Source of the DNA: Flavobacterium sp. CF108
GTDB lineage: Bacteria; Bacteroidota; Bacteroidia; Flavobacteriales; Flavobacteriaceae
Direction of reading: 5' to 3'
Assembly: GCF_900129795.1 (NCBI RefSeq)
Contig: NZ_FQWW01000005.1
Coordinates: forward strand, 310,001 to 374,000
DNA: 64,000 bases
This document shows positions 52,958 through 62,879 of this stretch, one piece after another (the stretch's first letter is position 1; each line of letters begins with the position of its first letter). The position numbers and the translations under genes are program-made. The notes beneath the pieces are model-generated. The model worked only from the letters and a program-made list of their open reading frames with translations. It made no database searches and had not been told where the DNA came from.

Positions 52958-53841
52958 ATTTTACTTTTAAAAGCATAAATCATTCCCGCATTGTGAGATA
53001 AATTTTGCGAGAAATACCCAAATCCATTTTCTTTTAAAACTTTATGTATTGGTTTACTTCCTTTATCATGCCATTCTAAAAGAAAATAATCAATGTTTTG
53101 AATACTGTTTGACTCCTGTAAATCTTCAAAAATCTCATACTCCCCACCTTCACAATCCATCTTTACGACAATTTTACTCAATGGATTTTCTTTCTTTATC
53201 CTTTCAATTTCAGATGAAACTTTTTTTATTAAGACTTCTTTTTCTACAACTTCCGAAGCATCAAAACTTGAACTCATTTTTCCTCTTACTCCTGTATTGC
53301 CTTTCACATTTTTATTAAAAAGAAAAACTTCATTCCTGTCACTTTTTCCTAAACCATAGTTTTGAAAATCGCTCACTTTTACCATATCTTTATTTAAACT
53401 AAAGTTTAACAAAGCTTGTTTATAAGTATCGTCAACGGGTTCAAATGCATATATTTTCTCAATATTACTAAATCTGGAAAAAAACAAAGATGCTATTCCA
53501 ACATTAGTTCCAATATCTATTAAAACTACTTTATCATTGACAAAAAAGTTATAATCCATTTTCACAAATATCTCATTAACAATCAAAATTTCTTCATACG
53601 TTTCTACATAGATTTTTAAATTTTCGAACTCTAATAATATTCCTTCTTTGTAGTCTTTAAGTTTTAAATCATCATAGAGCCCGTTTAGACTTTGAATAAA
53701 AGGAAATGCTTTGACCGCTAATTGTAAACCTGTTTCAATATTAAATTTGGATAAAAATAAAACTCTTCTCTTTTGATCCTGTTTTTTGTTTTCAATTCTG
53801 TATCCTAATCTTGTAACCAATTTATAAATAGCTTTTTTCAT
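52954..53841 (-). CDS. FkbM family methyltransferase
   Basis: The product has 295 residues. The SAM-binding core is at about residues 100-240: VVLIDIGTNVGIASLFFSRF (motif I), KIYAFEPVDDTYKQALLNF (motif II), and VVKMDCEGGEYEIFEDL (the FkbM signature). The first 90 residues form an extra domain. These enzymes O-methylate hydroxyls; in a glycan locus the target is usually a sugar. Methylation may cap or mark the chain, which is inference. It overlaps the next gene by four bases. Confidence 0.88.
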   Translation of the reverse strand: MKKAIYKLVTRLGYRIENKKQDQKRRVLFLSKFNIETGLQLAVKAFPFIQSLNGLYDDLKLKDYKEGILLEFENLKIYVETYEEILIVNEIFVKMDYNFFVNDKVVLIDIGTNVGIASLFFSRFSNIEKIYAFEPVDDTYKQALLNFSLNKDMVKVSDFQNYGLGKSDRNEVFLFNKNVKGNTGVRGKMSSSFDASEVVEKEVLIKKVSSEIERIKKENPLSKIVVKMDCEGGEYEIFEDLQESNSIQNIDYFLLEWHDKGSKPIHKVLKENGFGYFSQNLSHNAGMIYAFKSKI

Positions 53842-54683
53842 CTTAAAATTATTTTTTTTAAAAACCTTAAAGGTTTTAAAATTGCATTTCCAACTCTATA
53901 ATTGATAGATTTTAATCTTTTAATTTCATTCGTTTTATATTTCAAAGTTTTTTTTTGCAAAAACGCTATCGTTTTGTCAAAATCTTTTATATATAAATCT
54001 TTATGCTTATTTAATACATATTGATAATTTTCCTCTTCATGCAAAAGATTGGTTGTCTGAAGCATTGAATTTTCCTTTTTCCTATAGTTAAAAAGAAACT
54101 CTTTTATAATGTGTATCTGCCAGTTTTGCTTGGTAACAGATATCCAAAACTCCCAATCTTCATATCCTTTCTTCATGTTTTCATCAAAACCTCCAGCATC
54201 AACCCAACATTTTTTTCTAAATAAAGAACTTGCCATGGTATTATTGCAAAATAAGAAATTTTCAATACTGCCTCCTTCCGGACAAATTTTGCTTATTATT
54301 TTTTTATTCCCTACAAAATAGTTTGAATAGCAGCCTACAACCCCAATTGTAGATTCAAGATTTAAAACGGATACTGCTTTTTCAATAAAAATATCTTCAA
54401 AAAGGTCATCAGCATCTAAAGCAGTTATGTATTCTCCATTTGCATTTTTTATTCCAGTATTTCTGGCTGCGCTTAATCCTCTATTTTCTTGAGTAATTAA
54501 TTTTACCTTCTCATGATTAATACCTGCTAAGACTTTTTTTGTAGCTTGATCTGAGCCATCATCTACAATAATAATTTCAATGTTTTTGTAGGTTTGGTTT
54601 AAAGCTGAATTTACACTTTCCTGAATATAATCTTTGTCATTATAACAAGGTATAACGATTGAAACTAATTTTGTATTTTTCAC
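53838..54683 (-). CDS. glycosyltransferase family 2 (paralogue A)
   Basis: This 281-residue GT-A enzyme has VSIVIPCYNDKDYIQESVNS, EIIIVDDGSDQAT, GLSAARNTGIKNANGEYI, and the metal motif ALDADDLFED. AGGFDENMKKGYEDWEFWIS is the acceptor-side block with the catalytic base region ED. It is about half identical in sequence over its length to the next gene (54705-55553), a tandem paralogue. Sugar unknown. Confidence 0.9.
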   Translation of the reverse strand: MKNTKLVSIVIPCYNDKDYIQESVNSALNQTYKNIEIIIVDDGSDQATKKVLAGINHEKVKLITQENRGLSAARNTGIKNANGEYITALDADDLFEDIFIEKAVSVLNLESTIGVVGCYSNYFVGNKKIISKICPEGGSIENFLFCNNTMASSLFRKKCWVDAGGFDENMKKGYEDWEFWISVTKQNWQIHIIKEFLFNYRKKENSMLQTTNLLHEEENYQYVLNKHKDLYIKDFDKTIAFLQKKTLKYKTNEIKRLKSINYRVGNAILKPLRFLKKIILR

Positions 54684-54704
54684 TTTATCAATTTAATTTT
54701 AAAA

Positions 54705-55553
54705 TTAGAATAAAAGATTTTTAATAAATCTGAAGGGCATCAAGATTGTTTTTCCTAATTTAAAGTCGACTGTTTTTCGAAGATTGTGCGAACCTAATTC
54801 TAAAAGTTCCATTTGCGAAAAAAGATTTTCAATCATTAATTCATGGTAATTATTCCATAGATCTTTATGTTTTGTATAAATATACTTCCAAAGTTCGTAT
54901 TTATGAAATTTATCAGCTTGTGAATTTCTTGACCGAATCTTTTTTCTATAGTTAAATAAATATTCCTCTATTATTTCAATTTTCCATCCGGCTTTTACTA
55001 CTGAGATATTAAATTCCCAATCTTCATAACCTTTTCTCATGTTTTCATCATAACCTCCTGCATCTATCCAGCACTGTTTTCTAAAAAACACACTTCCTGC
55101 TGAAGCCCCATTTCCTAAAATTAGTATTTTCAAATCTCCGCCTTCTGGTTTAAATCTTTCTATAATACCTTTTTCAGTAAAAACCTTTATCCAGCAGCTT
55201 ACTAAACCTATTTTATTATTAGTTGTAAGGATATTTAAAGCTTTTGAAATAAAATCAGGATCAAAATAATCGTCAGCATCTAATGTTAAAATATAATCTC
55301 CTTTAGCTAACTTTATTCCAGTATTCCTTGCTGCACTAGGACCTGAATTTTTTTGATATAGAATCGTTATATTTTCTTGTTTTATTGTTTTGAGAACATT
55401 TTGTGTAACGATATCTGAACCATCATCTACAATAATAATCTCAACATTTTTATGTGTCTGATTATTAATTGAGTCTATTGCTTCATGAATATATTTATAA
55501 TCATTATAACAAGGTATAACTACAGATACTAGAAAACTAAAATTTGATTCCAT
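54705..55553 (-). CDS. glycosyltransferase family 2 (paralogue B)
   Basis: This 282-residue GT-A enzyme has the same block order as its neighbour: VSVVIPCYNDYKYIHEAIDS, IIIVDDGSDIVTQN, GPSAARNTGIKLAKGDYI, TLDADDYFDP and AGGYDENMRKGYEDWEFNIS. The pair probably arose by tandem duplication and may add two similar residues. Four bases separate it from the upstream GT2. Confidence 0.9.
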   Translation of the reverse strand: MESNFSFLVSVVIPCYNDYKYIHEAIDSINNQTHKNVEIIIVDDGSDIVTQNVLKTIKQENITILYQKNSGPSAARNTGIKLAKGDYILTLDADDYFDPDFISKALNILTTNNKIGLVSCWIKVFTEKGIIERFKPEGGDLKILILGNGASAGSVFFRKQCWIDAGGYDENMRKGYEDWEFNISVVKAGWKIEIIEEYLFNYRKKIRSRNSQADKFHKYELWKYIYTKHKDLWNNYHELMIENLFSQMELLELGSHNLRKTVDFKLGKTILMPFRFIKNLLF

Positions 55554-55557
55554 ACTT

Positions 55558-56481
55558 TTAAGCTAAATATTTCTTCCCGGTTTCTCTGTTATTCAAAACG
55601 CTTAACTCAATACTTTTTCTGTCTATGAGTTTGTATTTAGTTTTGTTAATTTGATATTCACTAAAATTTAATTTTAATAAACTAACTATTGCTTCTTTAA
55701 TAAAGTGTCTTCTGATTTTATTAATTTTTCTATAATCTTCTGAATTCACATTTCCATATTGTATTCTGATTCTGTTTAAAAACTTATTATAATATTTTTC
55801 AGAACCTTTAGAAAAATTAACTGTATAATTATTATCACTATCGTGCTTAATTATAGTTTTTGGTGTAATGCCTATTTTTAAATTATGATATAATACTCTT
55901 TGACAAAAATTATCATCTTCGCCATAGAGGAAAAACATAGGATCAAATCCTCCAACAATTTCAAAAGTTTTTTTAGGAATAAACCAAGCTGCTGCGTTTA
56001 TCATTTCAACCTCGTAAATTTCTTTCATCTCTTTGTTTAAAATAGAATCAGAAATTAAATTTTCGCCTTGACGATTTATATAATATAAAAAACTAACGTC
56101 TAATAAAGCGCCAGATCCATCTGAATGTATCGGACTTATTATCCCAAAGTTTAAATTTCTATTTGATACTTCTAAGAGTTTCTCAACGGTATCTTTTTGT
56201 ATAACCGTATCTTGATTTAATAAAAAAATGAAATCACTATTTAATTCAAGTCCTAACGAAATACCTAAATTATTAGCCCGTCCAAATCCTACATTTTCTT
56301 TAGATTCAATGAGTTTGATTTTTTGAGAATAATTACTTTTCAAAAAATCTTTCGTATTGTCTGTACTGCAATTATCAACAACTATGATCTCTGGTAATAA
56401 GGTACTTTCAAGAATAGAATCTAGACAATTTTGAATCCATTTCATACCATTATAGGTAACAATGACTATACTTATCTTCAT
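55558..56481 (-). CDS. glycosyltransferase family 2, rhamnosyltransferase-like
   Basis: The product has 307 residues. The GT-A start IVIVTYNGMKWIQNCLDSIL, ENVGFGRANNLGI and the LLNQDTVIQ metal motif (Asn-Gln-Asp-Thr form) resemble WbbL-type rhamnosyltransferases. GGFDPMFFLYGEDDNFCQRV follows. Because rmlA and rmlD are in the same locus, L-rhamnose is a plausible donor. This is an inference from motif style. Confidence 0.87.
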   Translation of the reverse strand: MKISIVIVTYNGMKWIQNCLDSILESTLLPEIIVVDNCSTDNTKDFLKSNYSQKIKLIESKENVGFGRANNLGISLGLELNSDFIFLLNQDTVIQKDTVEKLLEVSNRNLNFGIISPIHSDGSGALLDVSFLYYINRQGENLISDSILNKEMKEIYEVEMINAAAWFIPKKTFEIVGGFDPMFFLYGEDDNFCQRVLYHNLKIGITPKTIIKHDSDNNYTVNFSKGSEKYYNKFLNRIRIQYGNVNSEDYRKINKIRRHFIKEAIVSLLKLNFSEYQINKTKYKLIDRKSIELSVLNNRETGKKYLA

Positions 56482-56558
56482 TATTTTAAATATATTAAAA
56501 ATGCACTTTTACGAAAGTAAAATTTATCTTTTAGTTTCGTTTTCAATGATTCACTTTT

Positions 56559-57425
56559 TTATTTAAAAATCCCTTTAAGATATCTTACTGAATTTCCTAT
56601 CCAACTATGGCTTTTAAAAAGTTTCCATCTCTTTTTAGGATGAAAACACCAAAAAAGAGATTTATAAAATTTTTGCGTGAGTAAAGCAGTTTCATCAATT
56701 TGATTTCTTTGGTTTACAGAAGATGCCTGATCATTATGTAATCGAAAGGAAACCAATTCCTTATCTATAAATCCAATTTTATAGTATTTCATTAAGCGAT
56801 ACCAATAATCAATATCTAAAGTTTGTTTAAGATTTTCATCAAATAAACCAACTTTCTGAAAACATTTTTTATTCAATAAAACAGCTGTAGGCTCACCAAT
56901 TTTATTTAGAGGACTGTTCATTAGATATAAATCTGATAAATATTTTTTTCCATCTAGAACACCTTCATTAATTTCTAAATACTGCCATTTCTTGTGTAAT
57001 ACTCCTCCATAATTAACCCAAGCTTTGTGTTCTAAATTATTTGGATCATGTAAAATAGTTCTTTTACAATAAACCAATCCTATGTCATTATCTGAAACGG
57101 CTAATTCCATCATTTTTTCAATACAATCTGAACGCATTAAGTCATCTTGAAAAAGAAATTTTATATAATCTCCACTCGCATATTTAATAGAATTATTCCA
57201 ATTAGCTCCAATACCATTTGGTATATGGCTGTATATATAAAATGGAATTTGTGTTATATTCTTAAAACTTTCTACTATTTCTAGACTATTATCGACTGAA
57301 TGATCATCAGAAATTATAATTTCTAAATTTGGATATGTTTGGCTAATAGCTGAATTTAAAGCTTCTTCTAAAAACAATGCTCCATTATATATTGGAATAC
57401 AGATGGATACTAATGGTATTTTCAT
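56559..57425 (-). CDS. glycosyltransferase family 2
   Basis: This 288-residue GT-A enzyme has VSICIPIYNGALFLEEALNS, EIIISDDHSVDNSLEI, GIGANWNNSIKYASGDYI and the metal motif FLFQDDLMR. VGLFDENLKQTLDIDYWYRL is the acceptor block. Donor and acceptor are unknown. The 76-base gap to the next gene downstream and the 168-base gap upstream contain no clear promoter. Confidence 0.88.
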   Translation of the reverse strand: MKIPLVSICIPIYNGALFLEEALNSAISQTYPNLEIIISDDHSVDNSLEIVESFKNITQIPFYIYSHIPNGIGANWNNSIKYASGDYIKFLFQDDLMRSDCIEKMMELAVSDNDIGLVYCKRTILHDPNNLEHKAWVNYGGVLHKKWQYLEINEGVLDGKKYLSDLYLMNSPLNKIGEPTAVLLNKKCFQKVGLFDENLKQTLDIDYWYRLMKYYKIGFIDKELVSFRLHNDQASSVNQRNQIDETALLTQKFYKSLFWCFHPKKRWKLFKSHSWIGNSVRYLKGIFK

Positions 57426-57593
57426 ATCTTTTTAATTCGTATTTGGCATTTTTTATATTGTTTTTATCATAGCCATATCAAACTGAGGCTTCATAAAATA
57501 TTTCTCTTACAAGTGGTTATTTTTATTTTTTTATTAACAAAACTCAACAATTAAAGCCGAGAATAATAATATAAAAACAAATCCGCCTTTTAG

Positions 57594-58481
57594 CTATTTA
57601 TTTTTTAATAGGCTAAATAAATCATTAATCAACTTTCTTGTTGAAAAATTTGTTAACCTTTTTTTCTCCATACATAAAGTTGGTTCATATACATTCATTA
57701 TATCGTGCAATGCTTTGTATATTTCTCTTTCATATTTAAAATTGTAATATTCATTTATTTTACAATATAATTCTGCTCTATAATGAATCATTCTAAAATC
57801 TTTATGTGTTACAGACACTCCTAATCCAAAGATTCTATAAACACACATCATTTCTTTAAAAAGAAAAAATTTACCAAATTGAAATAAATAAGATGCAAGT
57901 GCTATATCTCCGCTTTTAACATTCAAAAATTCTTGAGGAAAAACATTTTCTTCTTTAAGAAAGACATTCCTAAAGACAATAGAAGCAGTAGGAATATTCC
58001 AATAGTATAATAATCCATATAAATTGTATTCATAATCGATCATTTTTAGATTTTGATTAAAAAGATTAAGATTACCATTTTCAAGTGTAAGAAATTGACA
58101 ACGATGAAAACACATTACATAATCAGGATTTGCTTCTAAAAAATCAATTTGTTTTTTTAACTTCAAAGGATCAGTCCAATAATCGTCTCCTTCACAAATT
58201 GCAATGAATTCTCCCTTACTAGCTTGTAATACAAACTGAGAATTTAACATCATACCAATATTTGACTCATGTTTTATATAGTTAATCCAATTGCCTCGAG
58301 GATGGTTTCCTATAATTGAATTTACAATCTCATGTGTTCTATCAGGTGAGGCATCATTAGAAATAATTAATTCAACCTGAAAGTCAACTTCTTGCATTAA
58401 GACACCATTTATTGCTTCTTCAATAAATTTTTCGTGACCGTAAGTTATCATGCATACGCTGACTTTTATACTTTTTGACAT
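57594..58481 (-). CDS. glycosyltransferase family 2
   Basis: The product has 295 residues. VSVCMITYGHEKFIEEAING, LIISNDASPDRTHEIV, and the metal region ICEGDDYWTDPLKLKKQIDF are characteristic of a GT2 subgroup common in capsule loci. It is the first glycosyltransferase after the Wzt gene (21 bases). A long AT-rich gap of 168 bases separates it from the next gene downstream. Confidence 0.9.
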   Translation of the reverse strand: MSKSIKVSVCMITYGHEKFIEEAINGVLMQEVDFQVELIISNDASPDRTHEIVNSIIGNHPRGNWINYIKHESNIGMMLNSQFVLQASKGEFIAICEGDDYWTDPLKLKKQIDFLEANPDYVMCFHRCQFLTLENGNLNLFNQNLKMIDYEYNLYGLLYYWNIPTASIVFRNVFLKEENVFPQEFLNVKSGDIALASYLFQFGKFFLFKEMMCVYRIFGLGVSVTHKDFRMIHYRAELYCKINEYYNFKYEREIYKALHDIMNVYEPTLCMEKKRLTNFSTRKLINDLFSLLKNK

Positions 58482-58502
58482 TGTCGTATTTCTATTTAAA
58501 TA

Positions 58503-59768
58503 TTATTCTATTTTCCATTCAAATTGTGGTCTTATATATCCCGGTTCCCTACCCATATAAGTTCCTAATTCTCTACCAGCATCTACTACTGTGAAAGCAA
58601 TAACATCACTTTCAATAAAAATTGGTTGTTTTGAATCTTCAACAATAAAAAGAGACAAAAAGTACTGCCCAGATTGAAAAAAAGATATTGGAAAATTACA
58701 AGTTATATCATTTATACCATTCTTTAAAGAAAATGATCCTGCATTAGAAAATGAAAACATAGCTTCACCCATTTCATTATGCAAATGATAAGTTATATGA
58801 TATCTTTCTGGTTCGTTTATTTTTATATCTAGTTTTGTATTTAGAATAATTAATTCATTTTCACGCAATACGTCATCCGAATTTCTTCCATAGTTTTTTA
58901 AAGAAATTTCGATTAATTTAAAAACCGGAAAATCATATTCATGACCAAATGTTCTCGAGTTCATTGTTTCAGTATTTCCTCCAAGATAATAACTTACAGC
59001 ATTTTCAATCTCTCCTTCAAAAACTACTTTTCCGTGTTCTAAAATAACTCCTCTTGTACATAAACTCTTTACTGCTGCCATATTATGACTAACAAATAAA
59101 ACGGTTCTTCCCTCTCCTCTAGAAATATCCTGCATTTTACCAATTGCTTTTTTCTGAAATTCAGCATCTCCAACAGCCAAAACCTCATCTATAACTAAAA
59201 TTTCAGGCTCTAGAAAAGCTGCAACTGCAAATGCAAGACGAACGGTCATTCCGCTGCTATATCTTTTTACAGGTGTATCGATATAACGTTCACAGCCTGA
59301 AAATTCAATAATCTCATCAAGTTTAGATGCAATTTCTTTTTTGGTCATTCCGAGAATGGCACCATTCAAAAAGATATTTTCACGACCAGTCATCTCTCCG
59401 TGAAATCCAGTTCCTACTTCTAATAATGATGCGATTCTACCACGAGATTTTATACTCCCAGTTGTAGGTGCCGTTACTTTTGAAAGTATTTTTAAAAGAG
59501 TCGACTTTCCAGCCCCATTTTTACCAATAATTCCTAATACTTCTCCACGTTCTACTTCAAAATTAATATCTTGTAAAGCCCAAACATATTCTGAAGTTCC
59601 TTTTGTAGAGCGGTCATTAGTATCACCTATTTTTAAGTATGGATTTTCTTTACCACGAATTTGATGCCACCATTTATTTAAATCGTGAGTTAACGTACCT
59701 GTTCCTACTTCTCCTAAACGATATTGTTTAGAGATATTTTCGGCTTTTAAAATAATATCTTTTTTCAA
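58503..59768 (-). CDS. wzt: polysaccharide ABC exporter ATP-binding protein (Wzt)
   Basis: The product has 421 residues. The nucleotide-binding domain (about 1-245) has Walker A GIIGKNGAGKSTLLKIL, signature YSSGMTVRLAFAVAA, Walker B EILVIDEVLAVGDAEFQ and H-loop FVSHNMAAV. An insertion after the N-terminal strand (LTHDLNKWWHQIRGKENPYL) and EMTGRENIFLNGAILGMTKK are typical of Wzt/TagH. Residues about 265-421 form a separate beta-sandwich like the Wzt C-terminal glycan-binding domain, which in O9a/O8 systems recognises the chain end. It pairs with Wzm, 49 bases upstream. Confidence 0.93.
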   Translation of the reverse strand: MKKDIILKAENISKQYRLGEVGTGTLTHDLNKWWHQIRGKENPYLKIGDTNDRSTKGTSEYVWALQDINFEVERGEVLGIIGKNGAGKSTLLKILSKVTAPTTGSIKSRGRIASLLEVGTGFHGEMTGRENIFLNGAILGMTKKEIASKLDEIIEFSGCERYIDTPVKRYSSGMTVRLAFAVAAFLEPEILVIDEVLAVGDAEFQKKAIGKMQDISRGEGRTVLFVSHNMAAVKSLCTRGVILEHGKVVFEGEIENAVSYYLGGNTETMNSRTFGHEYDFPVFKLIEISLKNYGRNSDDVLRENELIILNTKLDIKINEPERYHITYHLHNEMGEAMFSFSNAGSFSLKNGINDITCNFPISFFQSGQYFLSLFIVEDSKQPIFIESDVIAFTVVDAGRELGTYMGREPGYIRPQFEWKIE

Positions 59769-59817
59769 TTATAATACTAAATGTTAATTATATAAAATAC
59801 AGTCTGAAAATATAAGT

Positions 59818-60678
59818 CTAGACTGTATCAATAAAGCTTTTTTCTGTCTTATTAAAAATTAAAACACCCAGAAAGAAAATAACTATAGTGACCGTTATTG
59901 TATAACTTAATCCTAATATTGAAATTTCTCCGACACCTAAAAGCATATAACGTGCCGATTCAATAATATATGCTAATGGGTTATATTCTACGATCCATCC
60001 GTAAGCGGGTAACTTTGCTTTAATAAGCTCCATTGGGTACATTACTGCGGATAAATACATAAGCAATTGTATTCCAAACCCTAACAAATAACTAAAATCT
60101 CGATATTTTGTTACCATAGAAGAAATAAGCATCCCTAAGCCTAATCCTAAAATTCCCATAATGACAACTAATAATGGGAAAAGGAACAATGAATTGTTTA
60201 AACTTAAATTGGATCCTTTAAAATAATAAAAAATATAAAAAGCAATGAAAATTACCAGTTGAATGCCTAACTTAATCAAATTCGAAATTATGACTGAAAG
60301 AGGTGTAATTATTCGCGGAAAATAGACCTTTCCAAATATGCCTGCATTAGCCTTAAATGTATCAGAAGTTCCATTTAAACAAGCCGTAAAATAGTTCCAA
60401 ACTGTAATTCCTGCTAAATTAAACAAGAAGGGAGGGACTGATCCAGTATTTATACCTGCGACATTATTAAATATTATTGTAAACGTTATTGAAGTGAATA
60501 ATGGCTGAATTAAGTACCAAAGCGGCCCTAATACTGTTTGCTTATATACAGTAATTACATCTCTTTTAACAAAAAGAAATAGTAAATCTCTGTATTGCCA
60601 AATTTCTTTAAAATTTAATGAAAAGAACTTGTTTTTTGGTGTTATTTCAAACAACCAGTCATTAGAATTATTATTCAT
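59818..60678 (-). CDS. wzm: polysaccharide ABC exporter permease (Wzm)
   Basis: This 286-residue ABC-2 membrane protein has about six helices. An N-terminal amphipathic stretch (FFSLNFKEIWQYRDLLFLFV) precedes the helices, with VYKQTVLGPLWYLIQPL as the family hallmark, then YLLGFGIQLLMYLSAVMYPM and EYNPLAYIIESARYMLLG. It would export lipid-linked glycan from the cytoplasm. The Wzt ATPase gene follows. The terminator hairpin at 60772-60805 separates it from the upstream gene. Confidence 0.93.
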   Translation of the reverse strand: MNNNSNDWLFEITPKNKFFSLNFKEIWQYRDLLFLFVKRDVITVYKQTVLGPLWYLIQPLFTSITFTIIFNNVAGINTGSVPPFLFNLAGITVWNYFTACLNGTSDTFKANAGIFGKVYFPRIITPLSVIISNLIKLGIQLVIFIAFYIFYYFKGSNLSLNNSLFLFPLLVVIMGILGLGLGMLISSMVTKYRDFSYLLGFGIQLLMYLSAVMYPMELIKAKLPAYGWIVEYNPLAYIIESARYMLLGVGEISILGLSYTITVTIVIFFLGVLIFNKTEKSFIDTV

Positions 60679-60771
60679 TTATATTTTTATATAATCAATT
60701 TTTAATAATAGATGTTAAGCCAGCCTTTGATTTAACAAGATTTTTAGCCTTTTATTATTTAATTAAAAAGG

Positions 60772-60805
60772 AAAAAGGCGTTTTAAAAAAACACCTTTTT
60801 AATAT
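60772..60805 (-). terminator. probable terminator after the FlaA1/CapD-like gene
   Basis: AAAAAGGCGTTTT pairs with the following AAAACACCTTTTT with one mismatch; the minus strand then has T-rich sequence. It lies 21 bases after the stop codon at 60826. Some read-through to wzm is likely. Confidence 0.6.
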
Positions 60806-60825
60806 ATCTATCGAATTTGTCAGAA

Positions 60826-62793
60826 TTATTTATCAAGAACTTCAAAAGCAGAATTCATACTTTTAAATTCAGGAACAATTTTTTTCATTTTTGCCACTAT
60901 ATCTTCATTATCATAAAAATCAGCAATTCCAATTAACTCATCAATATCAGTATGCAGATTTTCATATTCGTCCTGTATTTCTTGAGCTATCATAATTTTA
61001 TTATGATATGTTGGTAACGTTTTAGAAGTATCATTTAATAATTCTTCATATAATTTCTCACCAGGTCGTAATCCAACTATTTTTATTTTGATTTCCTTAT
61101 CCGGTATAAATCCAGCAAGCTTAATCATTTTTTTTGCTAAATCTATTATTCTTACCGGTTTACCCATATCGAAAATATAGATCTCACCACCATTACCCAT
61201 TGCTCCTGCTTCTAAAACCAACTGACAAGCCTCTGGAATAGTCATAAAGTATCGAATAATATCCTGATGCGTAATTGTAACCGGGCCTCCTTCTGCAATT
61301 TGTTTAGTAAACAAAGGAACAACAGAACCGTTAGATCCTAAAACATTACCAAAACGTGTAGTAATAAACTTTGTAACTCCAGGTATATTTTCTTTTTGAT
61401 TTTTTAAATATAAAGACTGAACGTATTTCTCAGCAATTCGTTTGCTGGCTCCCATAACATTACTTGGATTCACAGCTTTATCGGTCGAAACCATTACGAA
61501 TTTTTTGACATGATATTTACATGCTAAATCTGCTAGATTTTTGGTTCCTTTTATATTTGTTAATATAGCTTGTGCTGGATTCTCTTCCATTAAAGGAACA
61601 TGCTTATAAGCCGCAGCATGGAAAACAACATGAGGATTGTAATTTTTAAATACTTTCTCTAATGCTTTTTTACTTTTTACATCTGTAATAACTGCCACAA
61701 TTTTTGCAGTTGTATCCATGCTTAATGTTTCTAAGCAAAGATTATGTAAAGGAGTTTCTGCATGATCTAAAATAATAACCGTTTTCGGATTAAATCCAAG
61801 AACTTGTCTTACTATCTCACTACCAATTGATCCAGCGGCACCAGTAATAAGAATTGTTTTATCTTTCAATTGTTTAGAAATCGACTTACTATCTAAAACT
61901 ATAGGTTTTCTTTCTAATAAATCTTCAATCTGAATATTTTTTACTTTTTGAGAAATCTCTTTTTGATTTTCCCAATCTGAAATTAGAGGAACTGTATAAA
62001 CTCTATAATTGAATTCAAGACATTGATCTACTATAATTAATTGTTCATCTTTTGACAAACTTTTATCAGCTATAATAACTCCTTCGGCTGCAACAGATCG
62101 CATTAAAGCCGGAAGTTTTTTTCTTAAAATCAAAATAGGAAGATCTAACATTCTCTTTGATGCATTTTGATTATTTTTATCTACAAAGCCAACAATTTTA
62201 AATCTAGATGGGGTTTCAAATTTTAAGGCGTTTGCAACTGAAATAGCATTTGCATCTGTACCATAAATTACAGTTCTTATAAGTTTTGAATTTGTTTTTT
62301 CTGAAAAATACAATTCAAAAGTTTGCTTTACAATTACACGATATAAGAACAAACCACAGAAAGACAATACTAAATTTATAAATAATGCTGTATTTAAAAA
62401 TGCTTTTTCCCCCGCATATAATTCATAAACTAGATTGACAAACAAAAAAAACACTAAAACTGACATTTGAGAAAACAAGAGTTTTATTGCATCAATATAA
62501 GACGAATGTCTTATAATTCCTGAATAAGTTCTAAAAAGCCAAAAGAAGAAAACATTAACAACTATTAAACTCGTAACAAAATAAAAATCATGAGAAACAA
62601 TAATATATCCTAAAGCTGTACCTTCAAACAGCATATAGGTAAATGTAAATGAAAAAATAAGTACCATTACATCTATGGCAACAATAATCCACCTTGGTAA
62701 ATAACTAAGGTTATTAATATTTGCTCTCAAATTCCTTGGGGAAAAAGAATTATACAAAAAGGATGCTATTTTAGTTAGTTTATCTGTACCCAA
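60826..62793 (-). CDS. nucleotide-sugar dehydratase/epimerase, FlaA1/CapD/WbpM family
   Basis: This 655-residue membrane-bound enzyme has four helices in the first 140 residues, then a CoA-binding-like domain (about 165-270), then the extended SDR domain. ILITGAAGSIGSEIVRQVLG is the NAD site, AAYKHVPLMEENPAQAI a family signature, and VSTDKAVNPSNVMGASKRIA holds the catalytic Ser-Met-Lys form that replaces the usual Tyr triad in WbpM/FlaA1. Members are UDP-GlcNAc 4,6-dehydratases that open routes to bacillosamine, QuiNAc or FucNAc. Its own promoter element lies 42 bases upstream. Confidence 0.92.
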   Translation of the reverse strand: MGTDKLTKIASFLYNSFSPRNLRANINNLSYLPRWIIVAIDVMVLIFSFTFTYMLFEGTALGYIIVSHDFYFVTSLIVVNVFFFWLFRTYSGIIRHSSYIDAIKLLFSQMSVLVFFLFVNLVYELYAGEKAFLNTALFINLVLSFCGLFLYRVIVKQTFELYFSEKTNSKLIRTVIYGTDANAISVANALKFETPSRFKIVGFVDKNNQNASKRMLDLPILILRKKLPALMRSVAAEGVIIADKSLSKDEQLIIVDQCLEFNYRVYTVPLISDWENQKEISQKVKNIQIEDLLERKPIVLDSKSISKQLKDKTILITGAAGSIGSEIVRQVLGFNPKTVIILDHAETPLHNLCLETLSMDTTAKIVAVITDVKSKKALEKVFKNYNPHVVFHAAAYKHVPLMEENPAQAILTNIKGTKNLADLACKYHVKKFVMVSTDKAVNPSNVMGASKRIAEKYVQSLYLKNQKENIPGVTKFITTRFGNVLGSNGSVVPLFTKQIAEGGPVTITHQDIIRYFMTIPEACQLVLEAGAMGNGGEIYIFDMGKPVRIIDLAKKMIKLAGFIPDKEIKIKIVGLRPGEKLYEELLNDTSKTLPTYHNKIMIAQEIQDEYENLHTDIDELIGIADFYDNEDIVAKMKKIVPEFKSMNSAFEVLDK

Positions 62794-62834
62794 TTTTTGA
62801 TTTAATTAAATTTTAACAGACTTTCTCTGTTTTA

Positions 62835-62842
62835 CAAAAATA
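62835..62842 (-). promoter_or_regulatory. predicted -7 element of the FlaA1/CapD-like gene
   Basis: The minus strand reads TATTTTTG, a full TAnnTTTG match, 42 bases before the ATG. A small AACAGA/TCTGTT hairpin (62815-62831) sits between. Confidence 0.48.
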
Positions 62843-62879
62843 CGAATTAAAGGATTATAAATTTATTAATTATTTAAAA

